DNA from: Pelecanus crispus
Taxonomy: Eukaryota > Chordata > Aves > Pelecaniformes > Pelecanidae
NCBI RefSeq assembly: GCF_030463565.1
Contig: NC_134676.1
Span: forward strand, 27,591,228 to 27,655,227
Length of the DNA stretch: 64,000 nt
Reading direction: 5' to 3'
A program made the position numbers and the translations under genes. The notes beneath the pieces are model-generated. The model was not told the DNA's origin and did no database searches. It was given only the letters and a program-made list of their open reading frames with translations. Below, piece by piece: positions 12,720 through 26,869 of the stretch; the stretch's first letter is position 1, and every line of letters begins with the position of its first letter.

Positions 12720-13260
12720 ATCATTCATCAGGAGTCAGCCTGGGAGTGTGCTCTGTTTAAATGCTCTGGCTTTTCACTTAATGCATCCCATCTGTTTCTG
12801 AAATAAATTGCAATAATCCGTGTTTAATGTTAATCAATGTATTACTAAATATGCAAATTATATTAAAAGACGTGGTTTGAAAAAGCTTTCATTTGTAAAT
12901 ATGGTAGCTTAAAACAGGAAGCATATCTAAAAGCCATTTAGATACAGTAGCCTAACTCTAACAGTGTGGCTGATTTATAAAGCGGTTTGCAAGTTGATCT
13001 TTTTCCCACAAGGGGATATGTAAAACTGTTGCATATCAGATTTTGTTAACATCTGATGGGTTACTGCTAACAGTGTAAAAGCCTAATATTCACAACCATG
13101 TCTCTTATTTAAATTAAAGCAATCTTATTCCAGCTTCCTAATTTTTGTGCTCATCCTAACATATGAATTTGCATGAAGAGTTTATGAATCACAGTGAAAG
13201 CAATTTGAACAAGCTTTTTAATCAGTGCTGCATCTTACTGCCTGATTTAGATAATTCATT
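12720..13260. promoter_or_regulatory. AT-rich block with POU octamer, candidate conserved element
   Basis: Long AT-rich non-repetitive text just after the CpG-rich spot. ATTTGCAT (13167-13174) is a perfect octamer for POU factors, and several TTAAT and TAAATAT cores lie near 12810-12850. The call rests on texture and motif only. Confidence 0.35.
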
Positions 13261-16200
13261 GTCCAAGGGGGTCTTCTGGCTTCTCCTTCTCCTTTTCGGG
13301 GGGCCTGGTCTATCAAGCTGGCTGTCCCTGATGGTGCAGCCACAGTCTTTCCACTCCTACACAGAGCCCTTGTGATGCTGCTCCCATCATCAGTGAGGCT
13401 TTGCGCCCCAGCTCACAGAGGCCCTACAGCATTGCTTTTGCTGCTGTTAGACACTAAGTAGAGGGTTGTTCGTACTTGTTGATCTTACATGGGGTGGCAG
13501 TGTTGCATGCCATGGAAGTGCATGTGCACAAAGTTTATAGGCAGGACATGACCCCTGTGCCCAGCCTCATGGCCCTGAACGCAGGAAAGGAAACACTGGT
13601 GAGGAGCGTTGGAGAGGAGATCCAGCTGGGAAGATGAACGTGCTGAGATCTTCTGCAAACAGAGGTGGCCCTTTGTGGTCCTGGGCCAAAGCTAGCCATT
13701 GCCTCTCTTGTCCCTTTTTGCCTTGTTTTCTTGTTCACACTCCTGCTACGCTCACTGGACAGACTGCTTGACGAAATCATCACTCCTCCATGGCAGAGCA
13801 GTCCTACCTGGAAGCCCTGGGTAGTGCAGGCAAGGGTGGGTAGGAGAAGGAGCTGTGACCGCTGCAGCAGGTGTTCACAGTAAGCCAGGGAGGAAGCCCA
13901 GGAGGTGCTTATCTCCATGGCTAGGGCAGCCTGTGTGAGAGCAACCATGGCAAGTCTCATCCTTCCCTAAAAATGGAAACTATCTTTTGATAGTTTTCTA
14001 GTTTTCGCTCAGCTGGCAGCATTTGCTCAACTTGTGTTTAGTTTGACAACATATTTTTTTTTCTTTCCTCATGCTGTGTTATAGAATAATCCTTGATGTT
14101 TCAGCATGTAATTCAACCTCTGAAGACAGTTGTTTGAATGACATCTTGCCCCCTACCCTGTGAGATGGTCAAGTCATAACTGCATGTGAGGTAGTTTCTG
14201 GTTTTCTTTTTTTTTCTTTCTTTTTTTTTTTTTTTTTCTTTTTGCAGCTTCCTGTGAAGCAGCCAGTGAAATTTACTGAGACCTTCCAGGGTAGAAGGAC
14301 CAGGAGACCAATTTATTGTAAACTCACTTGCGCCTGATGGGGATCTCTTGGATCCTCACATATTTGCTGTAATTTCCACACCCTTTGGAAATGTAGACAC
14401 CATTTTGAATTAATTTGGGACTAAGAAGGAGCAAATCTGGGACAGTTTTGACTGGATGTCTTTCAAATGACCATTTGATGACATATTATTAAATGTTTGA
14501 TGGCTTTGCCACAGTTTCCATGAGAAATTGAGCACAGATGACTCAGTAGCTAAGTTTTGGCAACTTTTTAGGTGTCCTGAAACTCAGACATGGTCTTGCC
14601 TATATATGCGAGCAAACCTCTCAGGAGCTAAAAGTGGAAGCAAGGTTAGCACAAACCCTGTGAACCCAAACTGTTGAGTTCCAAATGGCTCTATTTGTGA
14701 CACCACTGCTACAGCTCAATAGCTTTGTAACACCACATAGCAGGCAGAGAGGGGGAGAGAGAGTGAGTGCTACTGATCTACTGTCATGCATTTACCTTCA
14801 ACTGTATGGTAACATTTCCCTTTTTGCCCTGCAAGCTTAATAAAAGTATTTTGGGAAATAAAAAGCTAAGAAGTAAATAAAAACTCCTACTTTCTCCTGA
14901 AGAAGAAACAGGAAGAACATGTGTACAAACAAGAGAATGCAAACCTGTTAGAGAAACAGCTGGATCATAGGGTTGAGGGCTACACTAGCCCACATGGCAT
15001 GGAGCTCTGAGGGAAGGTTAAATTGGCAAACTAGTTGTGATTTCCCTGTCGGTTCCTTGTATGTGGCACTTAGGGGATTGATAGCACAGGTCTAGGCATT
15101 CCTGAGGGTCCCCTGAGCAGGGTGACACAGGCCCCTGTCCCTCTTGATGGGCAGAAGCCGTGCATGAGCTTCTCCCAGGAAGCACTTTTCACTGCCACAG
15201 CCTTATAAGTTGAGTGTGACTTCTGAGTCTGAAGTAGCAGCTCGGTTTGACTTCTTCGCAAAGCAGCACTCTTCCTTCACGTCATGAAGCCTGGGGTTTG
15301 CCCTCAGCCCTCTGGGGATTTTGGTAATGGCACTGTGTTTGGTAACTGAGATTGCCCTCAAGGAATTATTTTTTTTTTTTAATCTAATCTAATCAAATTG
15401 AAAAAGTAACAACTAGGTCTGGAATGAAGATCCCTATTCATAGAGGAGTTATTGACAGTACCTTTGAAAGTACTGTTTAATATGCAAGGTAAACAAATTA
15501 AAAATCCCAGCTTGTGGTCCAAGGGCATTCACAAATTAGAAATGACCCCCTGCCTGCCCTGAGAGTGCTAATGATGTAAAAGCTGAGAGGAGCTGAAGCC
15601 TCCTGGGAGAAGAGAGGGGGTCAGAGGGGCTTTTGTTGAATGTACCAATCTGTTTGGCTTTGACAGGCTCTTTGTCTAACTTGGGAGATGACAAGAGGGG
15701 CTGAGCCGCCTGGCAAAGGTGGGGTTGTCTGTCTGCACGAAGCTGCAAATTTTATGTATTCGTCATTTTTTATTCGCTTAACTGCTGGTACCTCTTGACT
15801 GCCTGAGACCAGACAGAACACTCCCCATTGCCTGCAGCTACAGGGATAGAGAAGCAGCAGCCTGAGTCAGTATCAAAAGAGGTGACACAAGAAGGGTCTT
15901 AAAACACAAATCCAGTAACTCCATTTTGCTTCACAGCTGTTTTCATCACAAAGGTTGTCTCTAACCCAGACCTGAGAAAGCAAAAAGTTTATCCAGTAAG
16001 CTATGCGTCTACTTCCCACTCAAAGGCTGTCATGAGGAGAGGAGCGCAAGTGGTGGCAGCGTTGGTGTCAACTACAGCAATGCATTGGTGAGGTCTGAAG
16101 GCTGAGCTGGGTGTCCTGGTGCTGCCAACGACCACACATAGGTGCCAGTCTTCTCTCCAACACACACTGACCCTTGACCTCCAAACCACACTGCTGCTTG

Positions 16201-16415
16201 GAAAAGGCTATCCTGTCCTTTTTTTTTTCCCCAGCTGGGCTGTTTTGGGGGTTGTGTAAATCCACTGGGGATTCTTATATCTTGCACAAGAAGGAAACAC
16301 TCTGCCCCCAGGGATGCGTTCAAAATTTTCCTTGACTCTATCAAGAACTTGCGTGAAGCTCTGGCCACATTGAAATAAAAAAAAGCTGTGCTATCAACTG
16401 CAGATAATGCCAAGA

Positions 16416-16475
16416 TGGGTATCTATCCAGATGCTTATCCAGGTGGATATCCATAGAAATCCATATGGATATCTA
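16416..16475. repeat. Cluster of inverted GGATATCCA-like repeats
   Basis: TATCTATCCA, TATCCAGG, GGATATCCAT, ATCCATATGGATAT occur within 60 bp, giving overlapping palindromes. It looks like a local sequence expansion. Confidence 0.5.
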
Positions 16476-17885
16476 GGAACTGCAGGCAGGGGAGCCTGGC
16501 CATTCTTTGACTGCTGTATGAAGGAAAAAGAATTTCCCTCATCCTTTACTTTGCTTCTCTTGAATTCTCACTTGGATCCAGAACTGATCCATCTAAGACA
16601 TGGACACAACCGCTGCTACAACAAAAAAAGAAATGGTGGTTCCAAGCCCATATTCACAAAGTAGCACTTGCAGAAATAGCAATGAATCAAATTGTTCAAC
16701 AATCAAATGTGATTTTAAAAGCTGCTGCTGGAGAAGGCCTGGCTGGCAATTCAGCAAGTTGGCTGGATAGTGGCAGAGTTGCTTCAGCTGCTTTGGAAGC
16801 CTACACATTTCAAAAGCTACTCCTGATTTTTTTATATCTGTTTAGAAACCCCTGGAGATGTGTTTTCCAGAGGCACTGAGCACTGACAGCTGCAGACAGC
16901 CCTCCTTTGGTGGACAGCACTCAGCACTTCTGAAATTGGACCTTAAAGCCTGGCACCCCAAATCAAAGCACCCCAAAATGTGTTCATTTAAGATGGAAGC
17001 TACTGAACTTTCTTCTGGAAAGGTCCACTAGTATTTAGAACCTTGGTAGTTCTTGATGGGGAACATGTCTAACTACTGAACAAGTCTCAGAGTTGAGCAA
17101 CTCTGAAGAGAAGAGCAAGAGATTGACCAAAGATTTCCCTTTTTAAGCTCTTAACTGAATGAGTCCTTAGCACTTCTCTGTCGCCTCCACCCTTTCCCTA
17201 GCTCATGCCCAGGAGGTTCCCCTTGAACCTGCCAGGGGAACATGGCAAAGCTGCTGGGCCACAGCACCACCTCATTTGGATCTGCTCAAGAGCACCACTC
17301 CTTCTCCATTGGTTTTGAAGGGCCTCAGATGTGGGAGAGGAGCTATGGGCCTGGTATTTCCTCAGTCCCTGACAACAGGTGATGGGAGCTGTGGCTAGCC
17401 CCGGGGTAGGAACATTTGTCCCCTCATTCATTCAGTCAGGCTGAGGCTGCCTATCTGGTGGTTCTTTGTAAAGAAGCAGCTTGTATCTGTGAACAGCAGT
17501 AACTGGGTTTTTTTGTCTCTTTGGCTGCATGCTGCACGACAAAATGCTAAAATCATCTGACTCGGAACAGAAGCATCCACAAATGTTTCTTAATCATATT
17601 AACATACGTATCGTCGTCTGAACTAGGTTACACTTTACCATGGCTGAGTTCCCACAGCTGAAACAGAAGCCGTATTATCTCCTGGTGAATTCACAATATG
17701 TAAGGCTCTACCAAATCAGCTGATCATTGGTTTTTAGAAACTTGTGTTCAGCTGAGATATGAGATTTAATCTTTATCAACTGGGCTCAACATTCTTCAGA
17801 GCCTACATTTTGGTCATCTCAGAAACGGAAGTCAGTTTTTACTTACATGGATTCCCTTAAGTACAATCCTCTTACAGAATTTCAC

Positions 17886-17906
17886 ATGGTGTCCGGTAGA
17901 CACCAT
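17886..17906. repeat. Perfect inverted repeat (8 bp stem, 5 nt loop)
   Basis: ATGGTGTC, loop CGGTA, GACACCAT. No function assigned. Confidence 0.6.
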
Positions 17907-19259
17907 CCTCTGAGTCCTTATTTAATTGAAGATGAGTAGCGAGACAAAGGGAGACTATGCCACAGGGCTTGTGCTCTCATAAGTCTGTAGACAAAAGAGG
18001 AGGAATAATCAGGTGTGCAATCTCACAGCATTAGTATAGCAAAGAGGTGAGAAAGAAGACCTCAGCTGCTGAGGTAGAGAGCAAGAATATATCTGAGAAA
18101 GAACAAAAAAAAAAAAAAATTTGGAAGTACAGGAAAGTACTTAGTTGCTCATTTTGCTGACTTGACTAGGAATGAATGAATTACCTACTGAAATCCAGCA
18201 GAAGACGATGTACCATGATCCTTGTGGCTGGATGTTATAGCCAGACAAATTTCAAGATGCTTTTAAACATTTTTAAAATGGTGAGGTGAACCAAGCCCTG
18301 GAGTAGCTTGACGACATATGTGCCAGATTCTGTCATGCGAGATCACTAGACGGAGAGCAGCTGCCCTTATGAAGACCTGCTGCTCTTTGCATGGAAGCTT
18401 CCTATAGAAATGGTTGGGTGAAGTTTTCTGGTCTGTGTTGCATCAAAGATGAGAGTTACTGAACATAGTAGCTCCTTCTGGCTTAAAACTTACTTCTGAA
18501 AAGATGGAATTTTGTAGGAAGAATACCTGGGAGGAAAGAAGAGGAAACATTTACAAAGGACTGAAAGCCTGTTAAAATGTCCTTCAAACCAAGACATCAT
18601 GGAGACCAGTACACTCCTCAAGAAAGCAGTGTTGAAAAAAGAGATAATCTAGCCCAGTGTTTGTATCAACACAGCCCGTCCTATTCTAAGAGGAAAGCAA
18701 GAGAGGAGGAGGTTCCCTGTTTAGACAGGGGAACTGATTGTCCTGAAATTCATGTTGCTTTTACACTGGCTTCATTCTTTTGACCAAGGCTCCTGATCCC
18801 ATCCGTCACGCATCTTAACTGTTTTTGTGCCCTCTTCTTGCCATTCTTGTAATGAAGAGAACAGTGTAAGAGAACAAGCTCTTGGGAACCATCTGTGCAC
18901 TAAGCAAGTGCTAACTTTCCTTGCAGCCCAGATGCAGCATCTGCCTGTACTTGCTCTGGAAAACAACCAAGGCAAATTTCGTACTGGAGGAGGTGAGGAA
19001 AGCCAGCACAGCACCAGGAAAAATGACACAGCTGGTTAGCTGGCATTCAAACACACTATGCTACACCATGCAGACTCTTCTGCCACAAAATTAGCCTTGA
19101 GAGCAACAGTCTTAAGCTTCCAGCTGTACATTGTGCAAGGATTTATGAGATCAAGGCCAAAGAAAATGGGGCCCTCTCCTGACTTAACCTTACTCATTAC
19201 TTCAAGGGGGAATTTGTATGAAAAGGGAGCAAAGGATATGGCCTAATACTGCTGTCCTT

Positions 19260-22200
19260 TTGTGGCATTTCAGTAGTTTCATATGGAGAAGGGAGTCAGA
19301 ATTATAAAACCATTTTATTTAATGACATAGTATGAATTAATATAGTAATATTTTTTAACCATGGTACATGTAGAAAAGAACTGTTCCCTAGCTAATCTTC
19401 TAAATCATTATGGCTCATCAATTATAATTTTTGTTTGAACTTATTATGTAAAGTTGAATGACATTTTATTTCAAACTGTGCAGACTGAATTGTGAAAGAA
19501 AAAAACCTCAGTACATGGTGCTCATGTAACCTACACTCCAGTGTATTCCTTAACTGGAGTGCTAGACTTTACAGTCAGACTCAGATATCACCTTTTATGA
19601 CTGAGCCTTTACTCCTTCAGATATTTAGTTGCCTGCTTCACAGTAACTTGACTGGAATGAATGAATGAAATAATGAAATATTTTCATGGATTTGGCTTTA
19701 ATCTGTTTTTCTGAGCGGGATGATTCCTCTTGAATAATGGAAAGGGTATGCCACATGAAAACCAGTTATCAGCATGTGGCCCACATAGCATTTGGGCAAC
19801 ATACTTAAATGCAAACTTGCCTTTTAATACTTTGATGACTCAATTCAAACAGTGCACACTGGAAATGTGATGGAAATACTTTGCCAGATTGGACCTCGGC
19901 AAATAAACAGTGAAATTTCCTCATCACCCCCTCCCCCAGTTCAGAGAGCAGAGCAAGGTATATGCATCTTTCAATCCCATCCAATTGCATAGATGAAGTG
20001 GGTACCTAGTGGCCTTGTGCCAGCCTGGTACACCAGGACAGGAACATAGGAAGGGATTTCTCAGAGCAAGCACCACCTCTGTCCCTAAGGGCCCTTTCCA
20101 AGGCTGCCCATGTGTCATTGCACAGCCACTTAGGACTTCTCCCACCAAACCTCACTCTTGATCGAAAATCCTTCTCATTTCCCAGTGACTTTCTAGTAAG
20201 TGTCTCAGTGATACGCTAGGGAGAGCTGGTCTCCCCTTTCCACTTGTGTTGGGTTGAGCTGAATTTCTGGTGTCACCTGGTGTGATCAGCCTTGGGGGTT
20301 ACAGTGACTGTTCTTTGCCCACATATGGGTGCGAGTTAATCTTTTCTGACCGGAGAACCAAAGTTGTACATAACACAGTGAGTGAAGTCTTACTAGCATC
20401 CTGTGCATTGGTCTTTATAAACACATATCTGTCCTAGAAGTATCTCACCATTGCAGTTGCATAGATTAGTTGCACAGTCACGTCACACTGCCAATGTATT
20501 CCTATGGTCAGGAACTGAGTGTCACCTGAAGACAATTAAACAATTAACAATAGAGGACATTCAACATCTTCTTTGGCAAGGTCCCAGAGGACACCAAGAA
20601 GTGATCTGTCCTCTCATTCTGGTGACTTAATGTGCTGCAGGTATAGAAGGCTTCTGCTGTAGCCACCAGAGTATTCAGTACAGCTAAGGCAGTGAGGCTT
20701 TTTCCATTTTGGACCTCTTTGCTACATGCATGAAGCTTTACTCTGATCAGCTGTCAGGCTACATCATTCCTCTCAAGAGCAATTTTTTGTAAGGACAAAG
20801 GAACCTCTCAACCATTTCTGAATTAGGGAAGAAAGGAATGTCCTGTGACCATACTTGCACTTAATGTGAAGGGGACAGGCTATTGAAATGATAAGTCTAT
20901 GCTTAACACTTAACTATACCCACACCTAAATGCCACTAGAAAACACAGGATGAAAAAATGTGATGGACAAATAGGAAGATAACTAAACAGAAATGTGTCA
21001 CATGCACAGTCCAAGACAGTCTAAAAAGGGTTATTCATAAGTCTTTGTGCACAAATATACACTGCTTTGTTTCAAAATCTGTTTGAATTCAAAGGAAGTT
21101 TTCATTTGTCCAGTCCAAAGCCCAGTGATACCAGCTGCAAGTGACTGGTATGAACTATAGCTTAGTCCCTAAAAATACAGTGAAATGACTTTTCAGATGT
21201 GCTGTTGAGAGATTTAGGGCTGAAACACAACAGGACAGAAGAAAACTTGAACTTTAAACTTTCCCTCTTGTCTCCTGGCTACCCACAGTCTTACAAGGCT
21301 GCAGCAATTTGAGTTTTGTTGTTTTAGGAAGTGTGGTTCATGCTACTGTGACTTACTGTCTCATCCTAAAGTACACTCTGAAATATATCCAGGGCACTGT
21401 GTAGGTATGTTTTTTTATTTATGACCTATTACACACCAATGTATTTTAAGCAGTAATTTAAATTAGCTCTGTTTGCTTTATTAAATATGATTACTGCATA
21501 TTTGTGCTGCTGTATCCCTCTGGAATCCTAAAGAGGGACAAAGATCACATTTGTCTGACTGCTGCACAAATACAAACTAAAACGGTCCACCTTTCAAAGA
21601 GGTTATAATCCAAATACAAGTGAAGAGATTGCAAGGGACACAAATGGGGTGGCCCATGGTGCACGTGATTAGGTGACAGTTTTGGTCAGTGCAATAAGGA
21701 CAATTTGCAGCACATCAGCCCAGTGGTTTCTAAGGAAGTTGTGGGTTTTGTTGCAAAGGAAAGTTGAAGAAGGGATTTGAGGTGGGGCTGTGAGGGGTTT
21801 TTGGGCACTCCTCTCATTCAATACAGTGTGAGAGAAAGCACATAGGCATTCACCAGCAAAGTAATGACTGGGCATGTGATGGCTGAAAGGGAAAAAACAG
21901 TACAAGAGTGACACTAGACCCCAGCCTTTGAACTGTGGAGCTGATGGGGAGAGAAATGCTTCAGCGAGGAGCAACTCAGATAAGAAGCTACCTGGGGTAG
22001 TTTGAGTCAATCTCCGTGGGAGCCATCCCTCCCCTGATGACTGAGGGAGCTGAAGATGAACCATCAGCACCCTTAGTACCTAAACTGTGTGCCTAAGTTA
22101 GGAGGTGCAAGTCATGCTCTTTGCAAAGGGCTGCCTGTTTTTACTTATGGAAGGGAATGGAAATCCTACCAGAATCCCTTTGGTTGCATGGAGCTATAAT

Positions 22201-25200
22201 ATCGAATTCTGCCTGGATTTCACCGTGACCCAGCATTGGTTAATACCCATGTGTTGTAAAGTATTAGACATAATTGGATTTACACTTTTCTCATAAAGTT
22301 TTTGAAATGTAACTAATTTTACTGTAATTGTGATCTTTAAAATTTGAATGGTATCTTTTATTGAATAGCTGTTGCAGGGCATCATCAGCTTATGGACTTT
22401 AATATCTGGAATATAGCACAATTTACATGATTCCATTAAATATCTATCAGATTTCAAGCTGGGTTTGAGGCTACTGCATTTGAATTACCAAAAAGTATAC
22501 AAATTGGAAAGTTAAAGAAAAAAAAATGGATCAGAGTATTGTTTTAATTCCTTTGTTCAAATCTACCATGAGGGTGAGGAAAATTTCTTTTTAAACAAAA
22601 GAATCAGATCCATTCCTTATGAAAACAAATGATTTAGAAAAACAAGGTTAGAATGCCACCTGGGGGCTTATATTGCCATCACACTTCACTTAAGATCAGA
22701 GCAACTTGCGATTTGTACTGTCAGATAAAAAAAAAATTGTTTGCTCCATTTTCTTCACAAAGTACAGTCAGATTTTTAGGAACTCATGAAAGTGTTATTC
22801 CATTTTATGGTACCTGCTTCCTTAGTCCTTTAGCAAGAATATAATAGAAGAAATGGGCAGTGAAGAAGCAAACCAATTTGCTTTCTAAAGGGGAACACAG
22901 TAATATGATTCAATGTCAGATACTCTGCTTCTTTTCACAAATACATGTAAACCAAACACAAGATGCACAAAATTAAGTGTATCTATCACAACAGAAGAAA
23001 ACACTAGATTACATGAGCCATATGACAGAGAAGGCCAAACAGATCGTGGAGGCAGGAAAGTGATCATTCAAGCACAAAAAACCTGTGTAATGCATCAAAT
23101 CGAAGTATTAAAAATGGAAATATACAGACCACGTTTCTAATCTATTAAATTAGTAAAAAAATAAGTCTTTCCTTGACTTTAAACTAGGGGATTGCGAACC
23201 GAAGGTGCCAAAGTGAGAACTGACCCGAATCTTTGCCAGAAACTACAGCTAAATACAAACTCTTGCTGTTAGTAACACGTGGGTAACCTCTCCCCACTAT
23301 TAATATTAATCTACACTTTTGGTGAGCTTTTATGATTCAACCAGACAGAATAACTTAATACACATTTTGCACACTTAGATGTTAAATCTAAAGCCAAGGG
23401 GAGAGAGGTGATCCCATTTCCTTGAGAATTTTACCAAGTTAACATTTAGTTTTTCCTCAGTCAGGAGCAATGGGATACCCTTCTCCACTCCTTCCCAGTC
23501 TCTTGAAATTCTCCACAGATTCAGGTGGATGGGAGCACTGCGCTATCGGACTCCATCTCAGCTTATGTGATAAGCTGCACCACAGTTGTAAGACCCTAAA
23601 GCACTCAGGTACCTACTGCTGGATCCCTCTGTTGAGTGAGCTGCTCCAGGCCAAAGACTTGGGAACTTCGCTGTCCCTCTCCACGTGGTCCTTGTGGCAA
23701 GGTGGACCACGAAGGACATCTATCTCTAGGGGCAGAATTAACGTGTATTGGCCCACATCATGGATCACCTGATCAACAGAGAAAGAAGGCAGCATGCAAA
23801 GGGGGTCCCATATAATTGGGCAACACATGAGTTTGTAACATGGCTTCAAGGGTAGCGGAAGCTGTTGACTGGTAGGGGTGACAAAGCCTTTCTCGCAGCC
23901 CCAGAAATCTGGTAAAATGCAAAATTATTTACTTGCATTTATGAATCTGAATCCATGCACTTCTTTGGCTCATGGGTAACTCCAGATACTCCTGATGGAA
24001 GCAGACAATTCCTTCTTCAGGAAAGAAACGTTTCTGCTCTCAGAGACAACACTGTGACTGGCACTGCAGAAATCCTCTCAGGATACACAGAGTCAAGTTA
24101 ATTACCACCCGTGGCTGAACTTTCATTCCCTAGTGAGTTCCTAGAGGAGTTTAGATCCAGGCTCACCTAGATTAAGCTAATATCCTATGCCTAGCACAAC
24201 CTGGACTCAGGCCAGGAAGGTGAACATAATATGCTGTGTTGGCATTGCTGGATCATCTCCTGCCCTCCTCCTAAACCTCTATATGCTGATGGTTACATGC
24301 AAGATAGGTGGTGATGTGACAAAATGCATCAAATCCTTGAAGGCATGCCTCCAGGTTGCTCATACGAATATTAATGTTATCAGTCTAACCAGGTGACTGT
24401 AAAATGACTGTTTCTGAAGACGTGGAATTTTTAGAGGTTTATGTTTGTGTATTTGGTTGATGTAACAGAATAAAACAGGCAAGAGCTATACAATTAAAGT
24501 GACATATTAGAAATGCTAATTAAGGAAGCACAGAGAGGAAGAGATAACACAGTGTCAGCTTCTGTGCCTAATTGCTACAGTAGAGGCCAGGATCTCATTG
24601 GGGCTAGCTAAAAGGGAAGCCATCGTGCTATAAGCTAGAAAGAAAAAGTATTCCTCCATTCAGCTACAAAGGCCCTGAGGCAAGAAATGCCAAGTTTGTG
24701 GAAGACAGTCTGCTTTTGGAAGTGTAATCATAACACGTGCTGCAAATTTCCTGCAGTGAGAGTTATCCTCAAACAGACCCATAATTTTCATATTGTTTAA
24801 GAGCCTTAATGCAACCCTTCACCAGTGGCCAACGGTTGACAGTAATGAGCCATTACCTTGCAGAAAACACTGCATCTCGGCCTGGCAACTGGAACACTGT
24901 AGTGGATTGCACTCTTTACCTAGACATCACAACAAACATAGCACCTGTACAAACTACGCTGGGAAACAGAGAAGTTGTTTCTGCTTCCAGAAGTGTACAA
25001 TACATTAGATGTTTGGAATAACAACATCAACAACAAAAACAACTGCTTTTTTAAGATTACAAGAGTGATTTAAAAAAGACATATACAGAAACTCATACAA
25101 CATGCAAAGGCAGGGAAATGGAGAATGGAGTAAAAGAGCCAGAAGCAGACTGCATTGTCAGTTTAAAGAAGGAAATCAAAGATGCTCAAAAGCAGATTTC

Positions 25201-26599
25201 TGAACTCAGGTCTAATTAACAAGACAAAAGGCACTCTCCTGAAGTCCATCAAAGCCATGCAAGGCTCCACATTCACCACCCAGGGAGGTGGTGCATTTCT
25301 AGCTCCTGTTTTGAAGAACGCAATCCAGCACTGTTGTTACAAAGACAGTACACTACATACGGCCTTCCAGACACTGCCAGGAAGGTCAAAGCTCTGTACT
25401 TATCTACAAAAATGCTGATCAGTGTAGTACTGCACTGTGTTTTTTCTACCCTGTCTCTTCCAGATGTGTGAATTGTGATACAGCAGCACAGGTTAAAATA
25501 AGTAGGTATGGCAGGAAAGGAGAGGTAAAGTCGCGGAGTGTATTTTCCTCACTGCGTTAACGAAGAAAGAAGATCCTTGCCCATGGTGCTAACTTGAGTA
25601 AGCAGCATTCCCTGTCCCTGCATCTGGTGTAGTAAGTGCTGTCCCCTCTCTTTTTTGTTTTTGGTGGGGATATCACTATGGATACTGTATCTGAGGATTA
25701 CTCAAATGTGCAGTGCTTCCTTCCAATAAATGAGATGCAATGAAACTAGTCAACACTCGCCAGTTTGGAGAAGATACCATATTATTTTAGGGAGACTGCT
25801 GAAGAGCAGATCTGTGATGACAAAATATTACCATGGAAACCCTGGCAGATGTAGCTGCACGCACAAAGTAATCCCACTGGCCATGCCCTTAGTCTGCAGG
25901 AACAGCACCGCTGAGCTGGGAATCTAGCACAGCTGAACTGAAACGGAAAAGCAGAAGCATGCTAAAGTAGTAGTAAACATCTCCTACTTTAAAACTGATT
26001 TGTGGTTGTCAGCAACTTTAATTTGCTGAGAAGCTGCAAAGAATTCACAGAAGTCAGCAAATGGCAATACCCAGGTTGCACGCCACCAATATTTGTTAAA
26101 CATATGTCAATACAGAAGCATTTCATCCTAGACCTAGGATGCATCCCATGCTTTCCACACACAGGTTGGTTACTTCTAGAAGTTCAGATTTTAGTAAACC
26201 ACCATTATCTCCTTCTCTAGGTGTTTGGGAAATCTCAGGTATGTCTCACGATACCATGTGGTGTTGATTATCTGAAACAGGGTGGGTGAAAAGGCAACAG
26301 GATGAGTGAAATGTGTAGATTCACATGTAGAGAGCAGTGTCCATTGGACGGATTTGCACACATTAGGGGTTTCTTTGTTACCTGTGTCTGCTCAAGAATG
26401 GGGTTTGTGTGGCCTGTTGGGGCTGAGTTTTGTGATCTTGCTCCACGTGCACCTAAAATTCAAAAAGGCTGCCAAGATCATTGCGTTAAGGACAGAGGAG
26501 GAGCTGGCCTGAGAATTACGTGAGGCCGTTGTTTAGCCCGATGGCGTAGCCGCATTTTGAAGGCGGTGTATTTGTGCAGAATTTGTTACTCCATCCTGA
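19260..26599. other. Intergenic, no gene seen, some AT-rich blocks
   Basis: AT-rich, non-repetitive stretches at 19300-19480, 21400-21500 and 22250-22460 resemble conserved elements. A GAAT-rich short repeat is near 19658-19675. No exon or known repeat was recognised. Confidence 0.45.
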
Positions 26600-26670
26600 C
26601 AAGGGCATCACAGACCTAAAGGAGGTTCAGCGAAGGAGAATGAAAACAGTCACACCCAAGCGAAATCTGT
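26600..26670 (+). mobile_element. Possible CR1-like remnant upstream of WDR41
   Basis: AGGTTCAGCGAAGGAGAATG followed by AAAAC resembles a conserved CR1 ORF2 stretch just upstream of the 3' end. The rest is not recognisable. Confidence 0.3.
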
Positions 26671-26869
26671 TATTTACAGAAAATTTTGGTGGGCATTTAC
26701 TTTAGGAAACAGGTAAGGTGGTCACACTAAAAGGGTAATAATTATTCTTTGGTTGTAGCATAAATTTCCTCTGAAATTGGAAGACAGCAAGTAAAAAGCT
26801 AGTAAATATTTTATTTCTCCATTATGCGGAATTAACAGGCTCGGCAGTTAAACCGCAAGATTCGCCCAC

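Larger units (their letters stand above)
13261..19259. other. Intergenic, no gene seen
   Basis: Holds a T/C-rich tract at 14200-14246, a GA-rich stretch near 14750, inverted GGATATCCA-type repeats at 16416-16475 and a perfect hairpin at 17886-17906. A 141-codon frame on the - strand at 13535-13960 has no recognisable domain and is considered chance. Confidence 0.5.

Noticed and set aside
13535-13960. 141-codon frame on the - strand
   Set aside because: No domain, no supporting splice sites and low-complexity Ser/Leu-rich content. Overlapping frames on the other strand are also open.
14200-14250. Long T/C tract followed by TTTTTGCAG, like a splice acceptor
   Set aside because: No open coding sequence with family resemblance follows and no partner exon was found; most likely a simple T-rich repeat.
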